A DNA stretch of 64,000 bases from Cheilinus undulatus (taxonomy: Eukaryota > Chordata > Actinopteri > Labriformes > Labridae): NCBI RefSeq assembly GCF_018320785.1, contig NC_054877.1, positions 25,960,329 through 26,024,328 on the forward strand, given 5' to 3'. The notes below the pieces were generated by a model. That model saw only the letters and a program-made list of their open reading frames with translations, had not been told where the DNA came from and did no database searches. The position numbers and the translations under genes were made by a program. Shown in pieces: positions 1-13,700 of the stretch (positions are counted from its first letter, which is position 1; every line of letters begins with the position of its first letter).

Positions 1-1727
1 TCCTTACATTCCTGCTCATTTTAACCACAGAAAATACCCTTGTCTTTGTCACTATTGCTTAAAAGCACATTTCAGTTATCTGTGGGGTTCTGTTTGTATT
101 TGAGTGGATAAGTCAAAAAAAAGAGACAGGAATAGCATGCAGAAAAGTACAGAATTTGAACTGGTGCCACATGCTTAGAGGATAACAGCCTCTGTAAATG
201 AGGTACTGTGACATAAATACTAGGCTACTGGTGCTCCTAGTGTGATTTTTTTATACTCTATTTTTTACTTTTCCTCCTCATTTTCTTCTTATCTCTTACT
301 GCATATGACCATGCAGGCCCCAAAGCGAGCAGCATGCTGGGGTTGAGATAACAGGTGAGAGTGCCCCGTGTTGAGCTCTGCCAGTCATCATGAAACATGC
401 ACCCTCTAACTGAGGACTATCCTCCTCAATCACCTCTAAGCCTTTTCCTGAAACACCTAAAATGAAGGATTGTAGCTACTGAAGTGGAGACAAGCCTCAG
501 TCTGTGTGGTGTAGATTAGCACATCTGCAAATACACACTAGTAATGACTGCTTGAGTCGAGAACACGATTTGAGGAAGAAAGAAAAAAGGAACAGGGGCC
601 CTTACCTGACTGGTTTAAAAGTAGAGAGGTGAGTTTTGAAACCGCCTGATACCAAAAAGGTGTTAAATTAGCTGCAGTGGGGACTAAAAATGGAGGCAAT
701 TTATCCTGGTAGTGTTTTAAGCTTCAAAATGGGTGTTTAAATGGAAATGAGATGGAAAACAAGAAACAAACAAAGCACAAATAAGCAGATTTGAGAAGAA
801 ACTGAAGACCTTTCCTGCCACTGACCGTCCTTTATTCTCCCAAAAAAAGTTCCAACAAATTTAATCATAAGTCCAGCACCTTTCCTTAATGCCAAAGCAC
901 GTCAGGACTGAGTGCCACATGATTAAACGTTACCAAATGGAATGTAAATCACACATCCTCTCACCTCCGCTGTCAGGGAGCATCTTGTAGTCGTTACACC
1001 GTTTATATCGAGTTTCCCCTCAGTGAACAGGCTCACCACAGCCATTAGGGATTGTCCAGACTATTAGGCTGTAAATTCCTGCCCTCTATCATTAACCCAT
1101 AAACCTTACTGGCTATATTCATTATGCTATTATCATTGGCTGTGTGTGGAAGGTAATACCAGGTTGTATCATACAGACTGGGTTTGACAGATCATGTGTT
1201 TTTCCTATTAGGGGCTAACCGCTACTGGATTTTACTTGGCTTGACAAGAGTTCAGAGCTGCTTTGAATGCTGCTATGACTTCAGAGCTTAGCAGAATTTG
1301 AATATTCTCGCTATTTCTGAAATGTATTCCTCCTTCACAGGAGCCTCATCTACTGATTTAAGAGTAAGCTAATTCAGACACAGGCAGGGGACTCATGAAG
1401 AGAGTCAGAGGTCACGTTTACATGGCAATGGTCCTCTAAAAGTATAATTTTTTTGTTTTTAGTTTAAAAACATCTGCAGACAGCAATGCTTGTGTTGGCT
1501 GTGTGAATGAACAGCCAAAATGCAATAAAAGGTTGCTGTTTTCTAGTGAAACTACTGGCATGTAAATGTGGCCAGAGCCTCTGAAACTTATCCAACTGTA
1601 GTTCATTTGAGGAAAACAAACACACAAGCAAATGTGGTTTGTTATCAATGTTTAACATTTTCCTTGCTTGTCGTTTAGTAATTAGCAGGCCTAAATGGAT
1701 CATAACCACTAATGTGTTTGCACTGAC
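1..1727. other. tnw intron at left edge, no exon seen
   Basis: This lies downstream of the exon at 1728-1817 in the tnw direction. Donor-like strings occur (for example minus-strand GTAAGG near 600), but the sequence upstream of them does not encode a fibronectin III half-domain. No repeat family was recognised either. Confidence 0.5.
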
Positions 1728-4700
1728 CTGTAGTACCAGTGACAGTAGAAGATTTCCCCTCGCTGGTTCCTTTGACAGCCTGGACTGAGATCTGATACTC
1801 TGTCCCAGGATACAGACCTGCAGGAAGACACATTTATTTTAGCTTTTATATAGGTAAGATGAAATGTACCACAGTACTCACTACAGCTTCCCCAGACTTA
1901 GGGTTCAGGACATTCCACACAGAACAATCATCAAAGTTAATTCAACTCCCATGGTGTTAAATTTCACATTTTTTTTATATTTATATAACTATCATGGGCT
2001 CCAATTAAATTAAATGAAGACTTTAGAGCGCATTAGTAATGTATCTCTCTTGTAGTGTTAATTTAACACTCGTAGGGTTGTTTTTTTATACATTAAAGTG
2101 TATTTTTAACACAAAATTATGTTAATCCCTTCACTTTGGGGGTGAATCTAAAGTATTTATCATTTTAATTGTTTACACAGTGCAAATATTACTTTCCATA
2201 CATACCTAAGATTTTTGCCTCACGTTGAACAATTGTGGAAAAGTCAGGTGTTGTATGGAAAGGATGTAGTAATAATATAGATAATGAATACAGCCATAGT
2301 AGTAGACTGCACTCCACCCTTTATTACAGACCATTCTTACCACAGACAATAAACGGGCAACTTAGTGGATAACTTCACTCATGGTGCATGCCTGTTTAGC
2401 ATTAAAAAAAAAAATTCACCAGAAACAACAACATCTAATGACATCTTAAAAGATATCAGTACATCTGAAAACATTTAAAACAAACATAAAAACTCAGCTC
2501 AAGGGCAAAGTGTGAAAAGCTGCCCCCCATATTTGAGATGGTAGTGGGTTGAACTCAGATCAATTGACTCTCTACACAGCCCTAACCCTCCTCTGTAGTC
2601 CCATACCTTTAAAAAAAATGAAAAAAAAACAAAACAAAAACAAAAACAAAAAAAAGACTGTTAAAATTTGGGATTAAATAATATAATTAACTGAGATACA
2701 GTTTGTCTTGTGAGTTGAGAGTACTTTTACATCTCCTGTAATTACTGTAAGTGTGTGCTTGAGTATGAATGCTTATGTTGTGTTACAAATATGATTTAAG
2801 ATAGTAAAAATCTTGAAGATTGACTAAGTGATTCAAAATAAAACTTTATTATACAGAGTATCAGAGAGTCGGGATATTTAAAAAGCAAGGGAAATAAAAT
2901 AAGAAAACAAAAGAGTGAGATGTTAGAAACAAAAAGACAAGGGAATCTATTGTTACATAATATACTGAAGAAACGAAGATTAGAAAATAACAACCCAATG
3001 TGAAAAGGGGCTTTAAGGGTTTTAACTTACCAACAATAGTGTGTCTGGTGCGCGCCTCCTGGCTCATCTGTACGTTCTGCTCCTCCTCCTGTCCTGCTGG
3101 GTCGATGTGGGTCAGCCTAAAGTGGTCCACCTCCACTGGTGGGTTCCTCCAGTCCACCTGGATGGAAACCTCATTCTGACCAAGAACTTGGATATCATCT
3201 ATGTCAGAAACATCTGGAGAGGATACAAGACAACACGGACCTTGTAGTACAGACATAACCCTTAAACTGAAATCCTTGTGTAATAACGTGCATCTGTCCC
3301 GCTCTGCTCCCATCATGGCCTTGAGTTGGATGATTAATCACTGCCAGACTGCAACGTGAACCTCAAGAAGACAGGGCAGACAGGGTTTTTTTCCCCTTTC
3401 AACTCTTAAGTAAATATCAGAACAGCATTCTGCTCTGTCTTAAAAGTGGTTCTCCTTGTTCTAAAAAAATCTCTAATGTGTCTGATTTGGCCCAAAAACT
3501 AAACTGAATTTAAAGTGAGTCAGTGCAGTTCTTTATGATAAAGAGAGACGTAACGACTAAAACTGAAACTAAATGTACCTTTTTAATATCAAAAAGGTCA
3601 GCACAATTATTTAAACATATTCCAGTAGCTGAGGATTTGTACAGACCACAATGAACATCATCAGGATATAGTTATCAAAATGAAAGCAACTTTTAAGCTG
3701 AGATAACGCCGCTTACCGCTAACTCCTTACTGATTTCTGTTACCAGTACAAACTTTCTGCCAATCAGTGGTTGGAACTGCAGAGACTCAAACTGACTGTG
3801 CACTTGCACACCTTTTATTGTTTTCTACCTACATTTGGCCTCATTGTAGTTAAAGGCCATTAAAGATGTGAAGACTGTTTTATACTTATGAACAACCTTA
3901 AAGAGTACACAAACTCTTTATTATGAAAAATATGTAGTTAAACAATCAGAACTTAACATCAAAATAATAGTACAGCCAAGAGGGTTGACAGGGTTTGCAG
4001 CATATGGTTAAAAAAAGAGTATAAACAAAACATGTGGTTAAAAAAGACAGAATAGCATTTAGTAAATACCGTCTATTGTGTCTTTCTATGGGAAAAAGAG
4101 AAACATGCTTATGAGCTCTTTTGAAGTAGATCATCGTTTGAAGTTGAAAACTATGTGAAATGTTGGCCTCATGCTGAGTTCTCTCACAAAACCATATAAG
4201 CCAGATGATGGTGTGTTTTCCCATGCCCATATGGGAATGCCAAGCTCTGTAAGGTTTTCCATCATTGTTAACCAGGGTAACCACACATTAGAGTCAAACT
4301 CAGTCTCTCGCTATGTCTGTGTGTCTCACTCACTCCCACCAGGCCTGTCTGTTAATCTCTTTCTCTTCACATCTGCTTCTACCACATCTGTGAGAAAGTT
4401 TGATGTCTATTTAACACATCCGTGGAGCCATTTCCTTGTAATTACCTTAAAATTTAATAGTGAACAAACCAGCTCTTAATGAAACACTTAGTTATGACAG
4501 GCTTCACTTTGTTCATTTTAAAGCAACATTGGTGTAAAAGGCACACACTCTTGATTTAAAGCAGGAGAAACATTATCCTATATTAAAACCTGATAAATGT
4601 TAAATGGACCTTGGTGTGCAGTCAGATGACTTTTTTCTAGTCATCTGACTACACACTAAAGTGCTTTTCTGCAGGTCAGACGTACCCATTCACACACTGG

Positions 4701-7700
4701 TGGTGAAAGCTGCTATGTAGAATGGCAATCAGTATTAACTAACCCTATTCATATGCATCCATGCATTCACACACCACTGATGCAGCAGTGGGAGTGCTGT
4801 GGGGTTAAGTGTCTTGCCCACTGACACATCAACACGTGACTGCAGGAGAAAGCATACCTTTACCTACTGAGCCATAGCTGCCCTGAAAACACCTGAAAAT
4901 AATTAAGCGTTACTAGAAATGCCTCTGACCTTCGTAATGAGGTAAGATATCATTAAGTGTCTTTGTTAAAATCTGCTAGATTTCCAATGTTACAAGGACC
5001 TCTCTCTTGCCTTTGCAGTTTCCAAATTTGCTGCCCTTTGCACACTTTTTAAGTATCTATAATATTAGTGTTTTTATGCCTCAGCTCATGTGATGCATGA
5101 AGACATCAAGCTAAAATGTGACCAGTTAATCCACAGAAAATGTGACTTAATCCCTCCATACCTGCAGGCCCTACCTGGCCCTTCCTTCCAAAGAAGTCTC
5201 TAATAAGTCACATCTGTTTTCACCTCAAACTACCAAAGTATTTAAAGGCAACATGCCACTTCCAGCCCCATTCCACTTCACAAGTAATTGTTCTCAACCT
5301 GCATCACGCTCATTTAGTGAAAGGAAGCAAACATTTTCAAGCTTCACAGTTGGTTTTTAGCGCAGCCTGAGCTCACCTGTGGTAGCTTCAATCATGTCAG
5401 CTTCACTTTGGATTTCTCTGATGACAGCATACACTTGAACGATGTAGGTGACCCCAGGAGACAGACCTGTGATGAGGTATGAGTTCTCTGTGTTGGGAAC
5501 CCGAACCTAAGATACAGTGGGTTAAAAATGTTTATTTGGAAATATAACGAAAACTTACAGACACCTAAAAGTGGGCTGAATGGGTCTTACTGATAGGCGG
5601 TGCTAGTAAGTAAAAATTGAGGCAGATTTTATCCTTCATGTTTGAATAGCAATTAATTCTCTTACATGGCAACACATTAAACTTTGAGGCGCCGGAAGAA
5701 CCAAACCCCTTAAGTTTTGCGTACGAGGCGAATAAAGTTTTGCATTCAGGGCATTTTCCAGCCCTACACAAACGTCATATTTTCTAGGAGTTGTTACATC
5801 CAGAGTGAGGCCAGGAAATGTCTAGTTTTTATCAGTGACATAACATAACATAAATGGCAACTTCCTGCTAATTTGGCTCCAAGTGACTTATCCACACCCA
5901 CCAATATAACTTGTGTCAATCTTTTACTTTCCCAATTGGCCTTGTGTCTCCCAGTATTTGTAGCAGAACAGCCCCTGAAAAAAAACAACTTCCTGTTTCA
6001 TGGCGAATAATGCACTGCCACAGCTTTAGTCACAGACCTGTAAGCTTCACATGAAAACATGAGGGGGTGATTCAAGGATGCTAAAAACACATTTTCAGAG
6101 AAATTTGGGCAACCTCGAAGGAATCGTCTTGATTTTTGTAGTAAAAGCCACTTCCTGTGCTATGGCAAGACATCAGACTTAGAGAAGATGCTATGCCCAC
6201 ACTCTTTGAGTTATGTAAACAAGATGATTTTTTGTTGAAATAGTCTTGTTGAACAGCAATCAAATTCTTAGATGGTTTCATAAATGCCTTGGAGGAAGTT
6301 AATCATAGAAGAAATCTGGGAAATGGACCACTGCCACTTTAAACACATGTATCTGTCCACCTCTCCTGTTTTTAAATGGTCTTTGTTTAGTTGATCTGTC
6401 ACACTTTACAAAAGCAGCTATAAACAGACTTTTTTCCAAGCTGCATAATAAATGGAGACATAGATAAACATGTAGGACCCAAAAGCTGATGTACAGCTGA
6501 GTAAACAGATAAAAGGTAGAAAGGCTGAGGGAAAATGTGAATTTGTTGACTGACACAGTCCACCTCAGGTCAGACTGCAGAGCCAAATCAACAATTAGAG
6601 AAGCTAACAAATCAAATCCATGTCTATATATCGATTATAACTGTACTACACATCATGTCATATTGTGTTCAAGCAACATGCTTTATCCAACAAACCTACA
6701 CTAAAAGAAAAGAAAAAACCTACTTGTTTCATTGCACCCTGATCTCCTTCGGGATGATGAGTCAAAATGTAATATTCTGCTCCACGAACAGGCTCCCACT
6801 CCACCAGTAGAGACACGTCAGTCACCTGGACCAACCTCAGACCCTGAGGGCCGAGCACTGGAAGAAAGAGAGGCAGACAAAGGGACAGGGTTAATAGAGG
6901 TCATAATACATTTTAATATAACCTTCTATTACTTTAATTACATCTTTGCTTGCTTTACTCACATCATTATTCTCTGTCACTCTTTGTCTTTCACCATAAT
7001 TTACTAGATTAACTTTAGACCTTGAGAACTATTTTTCATGGTCACACTTTGATTAAAATCCCAATTCATCATATAACAGAACATAAGGAAGTAAAGAGCT
7101 GCAATGAGAAAAATGTAGATCTTTACATAGAATGTGTCAACAACAAACTTCTTCCCTACATGTTTCACTTTTATTATCACAGCTAAGTTTACAAATTTTA
7201 CATGCTATTTTAAACCAGCCTTCACTTAAATATATCACTTACTGGTATGAAGAGTTAAATTTGTAAAAAAAAAAAACATGTAACTGAACAGGTACTGTAT
7301 GTCTGATTGACACTACATTGTTGTCTAGAATAAAACAGCCTTTACTTCTTCATATAATGGCCGAACACATTTTTTTTTAAAAGTCCCAGTGAGTAAAAGA
7401 GGTTATATCTGAGCATATCAATGGAATTTGGAAAACTAACTTTTGATATCCACATCTCCAAATTTATTGTATCATTGTTTTGACATCATATATTTCAGCA
7501 CTGATAAGACCTGATTTACTGAACCTTCGTTGGAACAAATTTGTTTTAATGATCTACAGCGTTGTCAAGAAGATTCTGACCCACATCAAAGTTTTCTTCT
7601 CCATGTTTTTCTGAGCTCAGAACAAAACCTAACAATACTAAAGAGAACTCATACATAGCAAAATCATCAGTGCTAGTTCAACTCTCATAGTGTTTAATTT

Positions 7701-10700
7701 TATACTAATTTAGAGTTTATAGAATTCTCTCAGGTTCTGCATTTAATTTACACATTGGAAAGTGGTAAAGCCAAAACGCCACGAAAGTATTACGTTTTTA
7801 TCCAAAAACGTTGTGGTGTAAACAGGGCCTAAGTCTATGTTAGGACTAAAAAGATCAAAATCAAATTATCTTTAACTTTGAGGTTTCTTTGCAAACATGA
7901 GATGGAAATTTAAAAAAAAATGCTCACAGCAAAATACAAGGTGTAGGATTTGAATGGAAATAGGAAAAGTAAATATGTAGGTGTACTGTCATATTACTTT
8001 GGGGGACTCAACAACAAAACAGCAGCCAAAAGTCACCAGACAGAGAGTCAGCAGTGTTGGAGTGAGGCTTCCCACCAACAAAAAGAACTCTCTGTGGGCC
8101 CCATAGGAGGGAAATGAGAGGTATGTAGATCCTAGTGGTGGATGTAGAAAAGTACAGCAGTAAAAAGTAAGTATATTTCGAGGGGAAAATGAGAAACGGG
8201 GTGGTAGTGGGCTCCACAATAGCTGTGGCAGGGCAGGAATTCACATCAGGTTCAGCTGCTGCTCCACAAGGAACAGTCAGGAAGCGAAATGTTGTTTTTT
8301 CTCAAGTGTAGCAGTTCTTTCCATCCAGTAGCACTTTATATTCCCCTGTTGTCACTCGAGGCACGAGCATCTACAATCCCTACTCTCGAATAATATGTCA
8401 GGACAGCTGGGTTGAATAAATTAACATATTAACATAGGAAAGAAGTGGAAACCAAAAGTCTTATGTGTCCTCTATGATGAGTGATGAACCATTTGAAGAG
8501 GGAAAATACAACTGAAACAACATGTTTCTGCAGTAAATTAATTCTGAGGAAGTCTCCGTGCTAATGCTCTCAGGACAAAAGAAACGGGAATTCAATCAAC
8601 TTATTGTACGTAGTTGCTCTGGATGGTATCATCTTTTATCAGGTTAATACAATATGATCCAATAGACTTAAATAGGGTTTAAAGTAAAGACAATATCAGT
8701 GGTACATTCGTGGTCAGTGTTTAGTGGACGCATTAACATCCCTTTTCAATTTCAGCCACAAATTCTCTATTGGATTGAGGCTTGGGCTTTGACTCGGCCT
8801 CTCCAGAACCTTCACCTTGTTGTCTTTAAACCATTTCTGTGTAGCCTTTGCTGTATGCTTCGGGTCATTGTCTTGCTAGAAAATAAATCTTCTCCCAAGC
8901 TGTAGTTCTCTTAAAGACTGAATAAGATCGTCCTCCAGGATTTTCCTGTATTTTCGACGTTCATTTTACCCTCTACCTTTAAAAGCCTTCCAGGGCCAGC
9001 TGCCGAGAAGCATCCCCAAAGCATGATGCTGCCACCACTGCGCTTCACAGTAGAGATGGTGTGTTTGTGTGGATGTGGACATGCAATGTGAAATAAAACC
9101 AGAAAAATTACCTAATACTGGTTGGAGTTGTTTGGTAGTTTGTTTTTTTTTTCTTTTTTTTCCTTTACTAATATCATAGCTAGATTTAAAATGCTGGTTT
9201 TGTGACAATCCTAAGTGGAACAACACTATACCTGCCATCATCTTCAGCCATACTCTTGGACTCACGTTGCTGTCATCACCTGCAGATTAATATCTATCAT
9301 CCAGGTGCTGAAATGGCAAACAGCCACATAAAACAAAGAACGTCTCGGCTGTTTTGCTTCTATGCCCGTCTTCTCCTGCTGCTTATTACCCCTATTATCA
9401 CCCACACCTAAAATCAACACAGTGTATTTTATTTCTTTACCTCCTACTTTCCCTTCCATCCTGACTCTTCCTCTGACACGCTGCCACTGTTGATGTTGGA
9501 CTGCATTCAACCACAACTACACATGAGCTGCACCTCTGAAGGGCAGAACAGCTTGAAGGAATAAAATCTCCTTTAAGGGTTTGGTACGGCTCACTGTGAA
9601 GACTTAACTATCGTAGCTGTTAAAGCTGTGGCTCAGGACCTGTGACTGGTTGTGGAGTGCCTTTGGCGGATCAATCCAAATAAAATGTTTTAATAAGACT
9701 TACGTGCTCTCTTCTCTGGGTACATTAGGGGATGGCATGCCATACACACAGAAAAATAAATTCCATGTTAAAAATATTGTTTTAAAGATTCTCCAATGGC
9801 ATGAAAGCACTTTTTAAGGATTGAATTTTATACCTCATCCTCTAAATCTTCAGAATCTGCTAGAAATGACTCAGTATAATTTCAGTGAATCAAAGCGTCA
9901 CTGCCTGACTGCTGCAGCTCACCTTTCTGCTTGCCTGACCTTAAATTGCCATAAAAAGCAATTTTGTACTCAACTCCTGAAGCAGTACAGTCAGAGGGTC
10001 TGGTGAGCAAAGCATTTAGCAGGAAAGGTGGTGATTCTGTGAGAAGGTCAAAGTTAGATGAAGCTCCAAAAGACAGATGGGTTTTCTTTTATTTCTAGAA
10101 ACAGTACGTGAGCTGATGTCATAAGTCGTCTTCAGGCCATAGCAGTCAGGAGTCACAGGGTCAGTACGCCGAAAGGGCCCCATCAGCTGTTTTTTCTAAA
10201 AGAACTATCCGAGAGATGCTTTGAATTCCACAGAAGTGGGTCACTAAAGCCTTCATGACAACTGACATAATCTTTGGCTCAGTCATGAACATCTATGTCA
10301 ATGACATGAGTACCTCTGCAAAAAGAATGCTCTCTGAGCCAGCTTTGAGACGCTGCTGGTCACAAATAGAAAAGTCATCACCCTAATAAAGAAAAGAGGA
10401 GTTTGAAGATCGGAGAAATGAAACTGCAGCAAGAGTTGGTACAGCAGGCTTCCAAAGGTCATTTTAATTTAAAGATTTGTTTTCTCTTAAATCAATAAAG
10501 AAAAGACAGAAAAGGAAAATGTCAAGATACTGCAGATTTTCATCATGGTTGACCACCTGTGATTCTTGGATTTTGTGTTATAGATTGATTTTTGTACTGG
10601 AGAGGAGGCTCTGTGTTTTTTTCTCCCACTGCAGGCTGGTTGGGGAGAGCAGGAGCACTGGCAGTCACAGCTGTAGCTTGTTATGCATTACAGCTGCAGC

Positions 10701-13700
10701 CAATTTTTGGGCAATCAAGAGCTCCTCTTTACCACCTCATGTTGAGCCTTCAGACGTCAGAGTATTCCTTCTGTTTCATGAGTGGCACCCTGGCTCACTC
10801 AACGCTGACTAGGTGTGCTTTTGCAAGTGAATTTTCAGTGACTTTTTCAAGTTTTGCTAACTTTATCCTCTTCTCTTACAGTGTCCCCTACTTCCTGCCA
10901 GTGCTTCAACGCGCCACCAGCCAGCTCACTCACCCTCAGCCATGGCTCTTGCTCCACTCCTTGTGGCTCTTGCTCCTAGTCAGTATTTTTATTTGATAAA
11001 CTGTTTTTACTGTTGTATACAACTTATACAGAAAGAAGCTAACTAAAAGTTAAGTGTGAAATTAAAAGAGCTATAATTTCCATTTGAAAATGTTAGAAAC
11101 AGTCTATTGATATTGTATATTCTGTTTGTGTCTCCTTTAATTTATAAGTAATGGTATTCAATAAAAATGTAACAAATGCACAGAACTGTCAAGTAGTGAT
11201 ACACACGATAAGTTGACTACATGGTTAAAGGAGGATCCATGTATAGGGAATTACTAGTTGGTTAAACTAGTTTAACCAACTAGTAAGTCTTTTTTTCTCA
11301 GTTCAGGTTGCTATCTTCTGGGAATGGTAGAGTTTGGTCTGTTATTCACATGTGGGCCCTTCAAGGTTATTTGGTGTAGTGATGGTAGAGGTCTGGTTTT
11401 GTTATGGTTCAGACACTGCTAACACACAGAAGTGGGACAGATTTGGGACATCATTCACAGTTTTGGGTCACATCTTTGCTGTTCATCTGGCCCACGTCTG
11501 AGCCAAAGGTATTTTTCCATGAGGGTAGTTTTAGAAAACATCCAGCAAAGACATTTGGTCCAGATCCAGCTCAAAGTTGGCACAGCTATCAGTGTCATAG
11601 CATAGACATTCGGCTCAGATCTGGCTCAAAGCTGGCACAGAGTGTTCCAGTTTTGAGACAGATCGGGGCAAAATGTCTTTGCTTTCAGGCAAATTTGCAC
11701 CAGATTTGAGCCGAACATTAACTTGGTTGCCACATATCTGGACCCATTCTGGTCCCAAACTGTTACAAATACGTCACAAGTCCACACCAGATCAGGCCCA
11801 TGTGTGGTCACTTGTTGCTATCTGGTCATTAATCTGCAAAGAAGATCAAAGACTGAAGGTGTTAGCTCTCCTAATGTTAGCTACATTCTGCAAAACAACT
11901 ACATACCACTAACCCACTGACGCTGTAATCCTGTCTCAAAGAATCAGTGTATGATTTTAACTGTTTTCAGGGTGTTTTCTTTTGGACTTGTCAACTAAAT
12001 GCAAATAACTTGCATTCCATAAGGTGTGAAATTATTCGTCTAGGACCATCACCACTGTAAAGCCTCGGCTGATCTCAGGGTTAAAGTCAGTCATTTCAAG
12101 CCAGCTTTGGTGTTTGCAGGACTTGACAGGATTCAATTTTCATATTGAAACTTACTCTGAGAAGACTGTTTAACCCAAATTTGTTTGCTGCAATGAGGCA
12201 TGAGCAGCAAAGGAGAGACTAGTGTCAGGCTAAAAAGCCAGGCCTGTATAAATGGTGCTAGCCAGCTGTTAAAATACACATACAAGAGAAAATGTAAAAC
12301 ATTGTCACTTTTATTACTTGTGATTTTCCTACTGTGACAGCTTGACATTTTTTATGTCAAAAGCTCCACTGCTAAGCAGTTAATGAGCTGAGGATGCTTC
12401 AGCATGAATTAAATAGATGACAGAAAATAAGCTGGTAAAAGAAAAAAATGTCTGTAAGATGTTAAACTAAATCCAGGTTGAATAATAAAACTCTTTACTT
12501 AATGATAAAGGTAGGAAGTTTATATGAAGGTGAACTGGGCTTTTGGGATGAGTGTTAAATTTTTTATGGTTCCAGTGCTTCAAGTAGCATCTGTGCTTTC
12601 ACATGAGATTGTAGTTAATATTCACAGCCTCGTGTCAGCAGAGCCATAGAGGTGACTAAATAAAGAGGTGAAATGTGAATGTTAATTCTCTTGAGAAACA
12701 CAGATCAAATTTAATATGAGCCTGAGCCATAAAAAGTTATTGGACTGCACCCCTGATTAATAAATTACCCATAAAAAGAGCATGGTGTGATATGCTTACT
12801 CAGACGCTACTATTCATCTTTAGAGGACACACCAAAAGTGTTGCTGGTAGTTTGGATGTGAACTGTCTAAATACAGATTATGTCTGCTGCTGTCTGGTCA
12901 CACAAACACATAAAACAGCAAGACAGTTATTTCCAAGGGGGAACAACACATAAGTTCAATAATTTGTCAGTGTGTTCCAACCACACTGGCTGCTACCAAT
13001 TGTAAGCCATTAAATGGGTTTCAAAGCAAGTTGCTTCTTAATGATGTTCACAAACTCCAGAGCTCTGTTAGTAGCGTTGTTATCTTGCCCAGCCAACAGA
13101 GCTACATAAGATACGTTTGCTGCATTAGAATGTTTTTATGGTGAACGAGCTGCTTTCCTACGAGCATGCTGTTTACTTTGTTTTAGTTTAATAATAAGGT
13201 TTTGCAGGTTAGCTTTATAACTTTTAACTTTTGGTACTTACCCTAAACCTAAATGGAAGTTAAATCTTATTTTATTTCAAAGGTTTTAGCATGTATTTCT
13301 GTTCTGAGATACAGGGCATCTCAGAAGCACAGTGTGTGAGAGTGGCCATCAGAAATGTACGGTCTGCAGCATAGTGATGGGTTGTTCATGAACAAGCCAG
13401 TTCAAAGAGCCGGCTCTTCTTCTTGAACGATTAGAGCTGGATACCGTTTGAGAGCTGTTTTATATCATTATAACTATTACTTTTATTAATTGTATGAATG
13501 TTGAGTCTGTGTGTTATGCGTTTGTTAGCAGGAATGGTCTTTTCTACACCCATTACCACAGGCACACCACGCATTAGGGACACAAGCATGATGGTGGAAC
13601 AGTAATATTTTGTATCAGGTGTGTCATACAGCCCAGCCAGTGAGCGGATTTCATCTGACCCACAAGGTGTTTTGGGGGAACAGTCTATTTTGGAAAAATG

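Noticed and set aside
600..650. Possible further tnw exon ending at a GTAAGG donor near 600 (minus)
   Set aside because: The sequence upstream of it does not encode a fibronectin III segment and no suitable acceptor was seen.
10477..10996. Overlapping plus-strand frames of 111 and 134 codons
   Set aside because: They lie inside a tnw intron, have no recognisable domain, and low-complexity composition in part; two overlapping frames of similar length point to chance.
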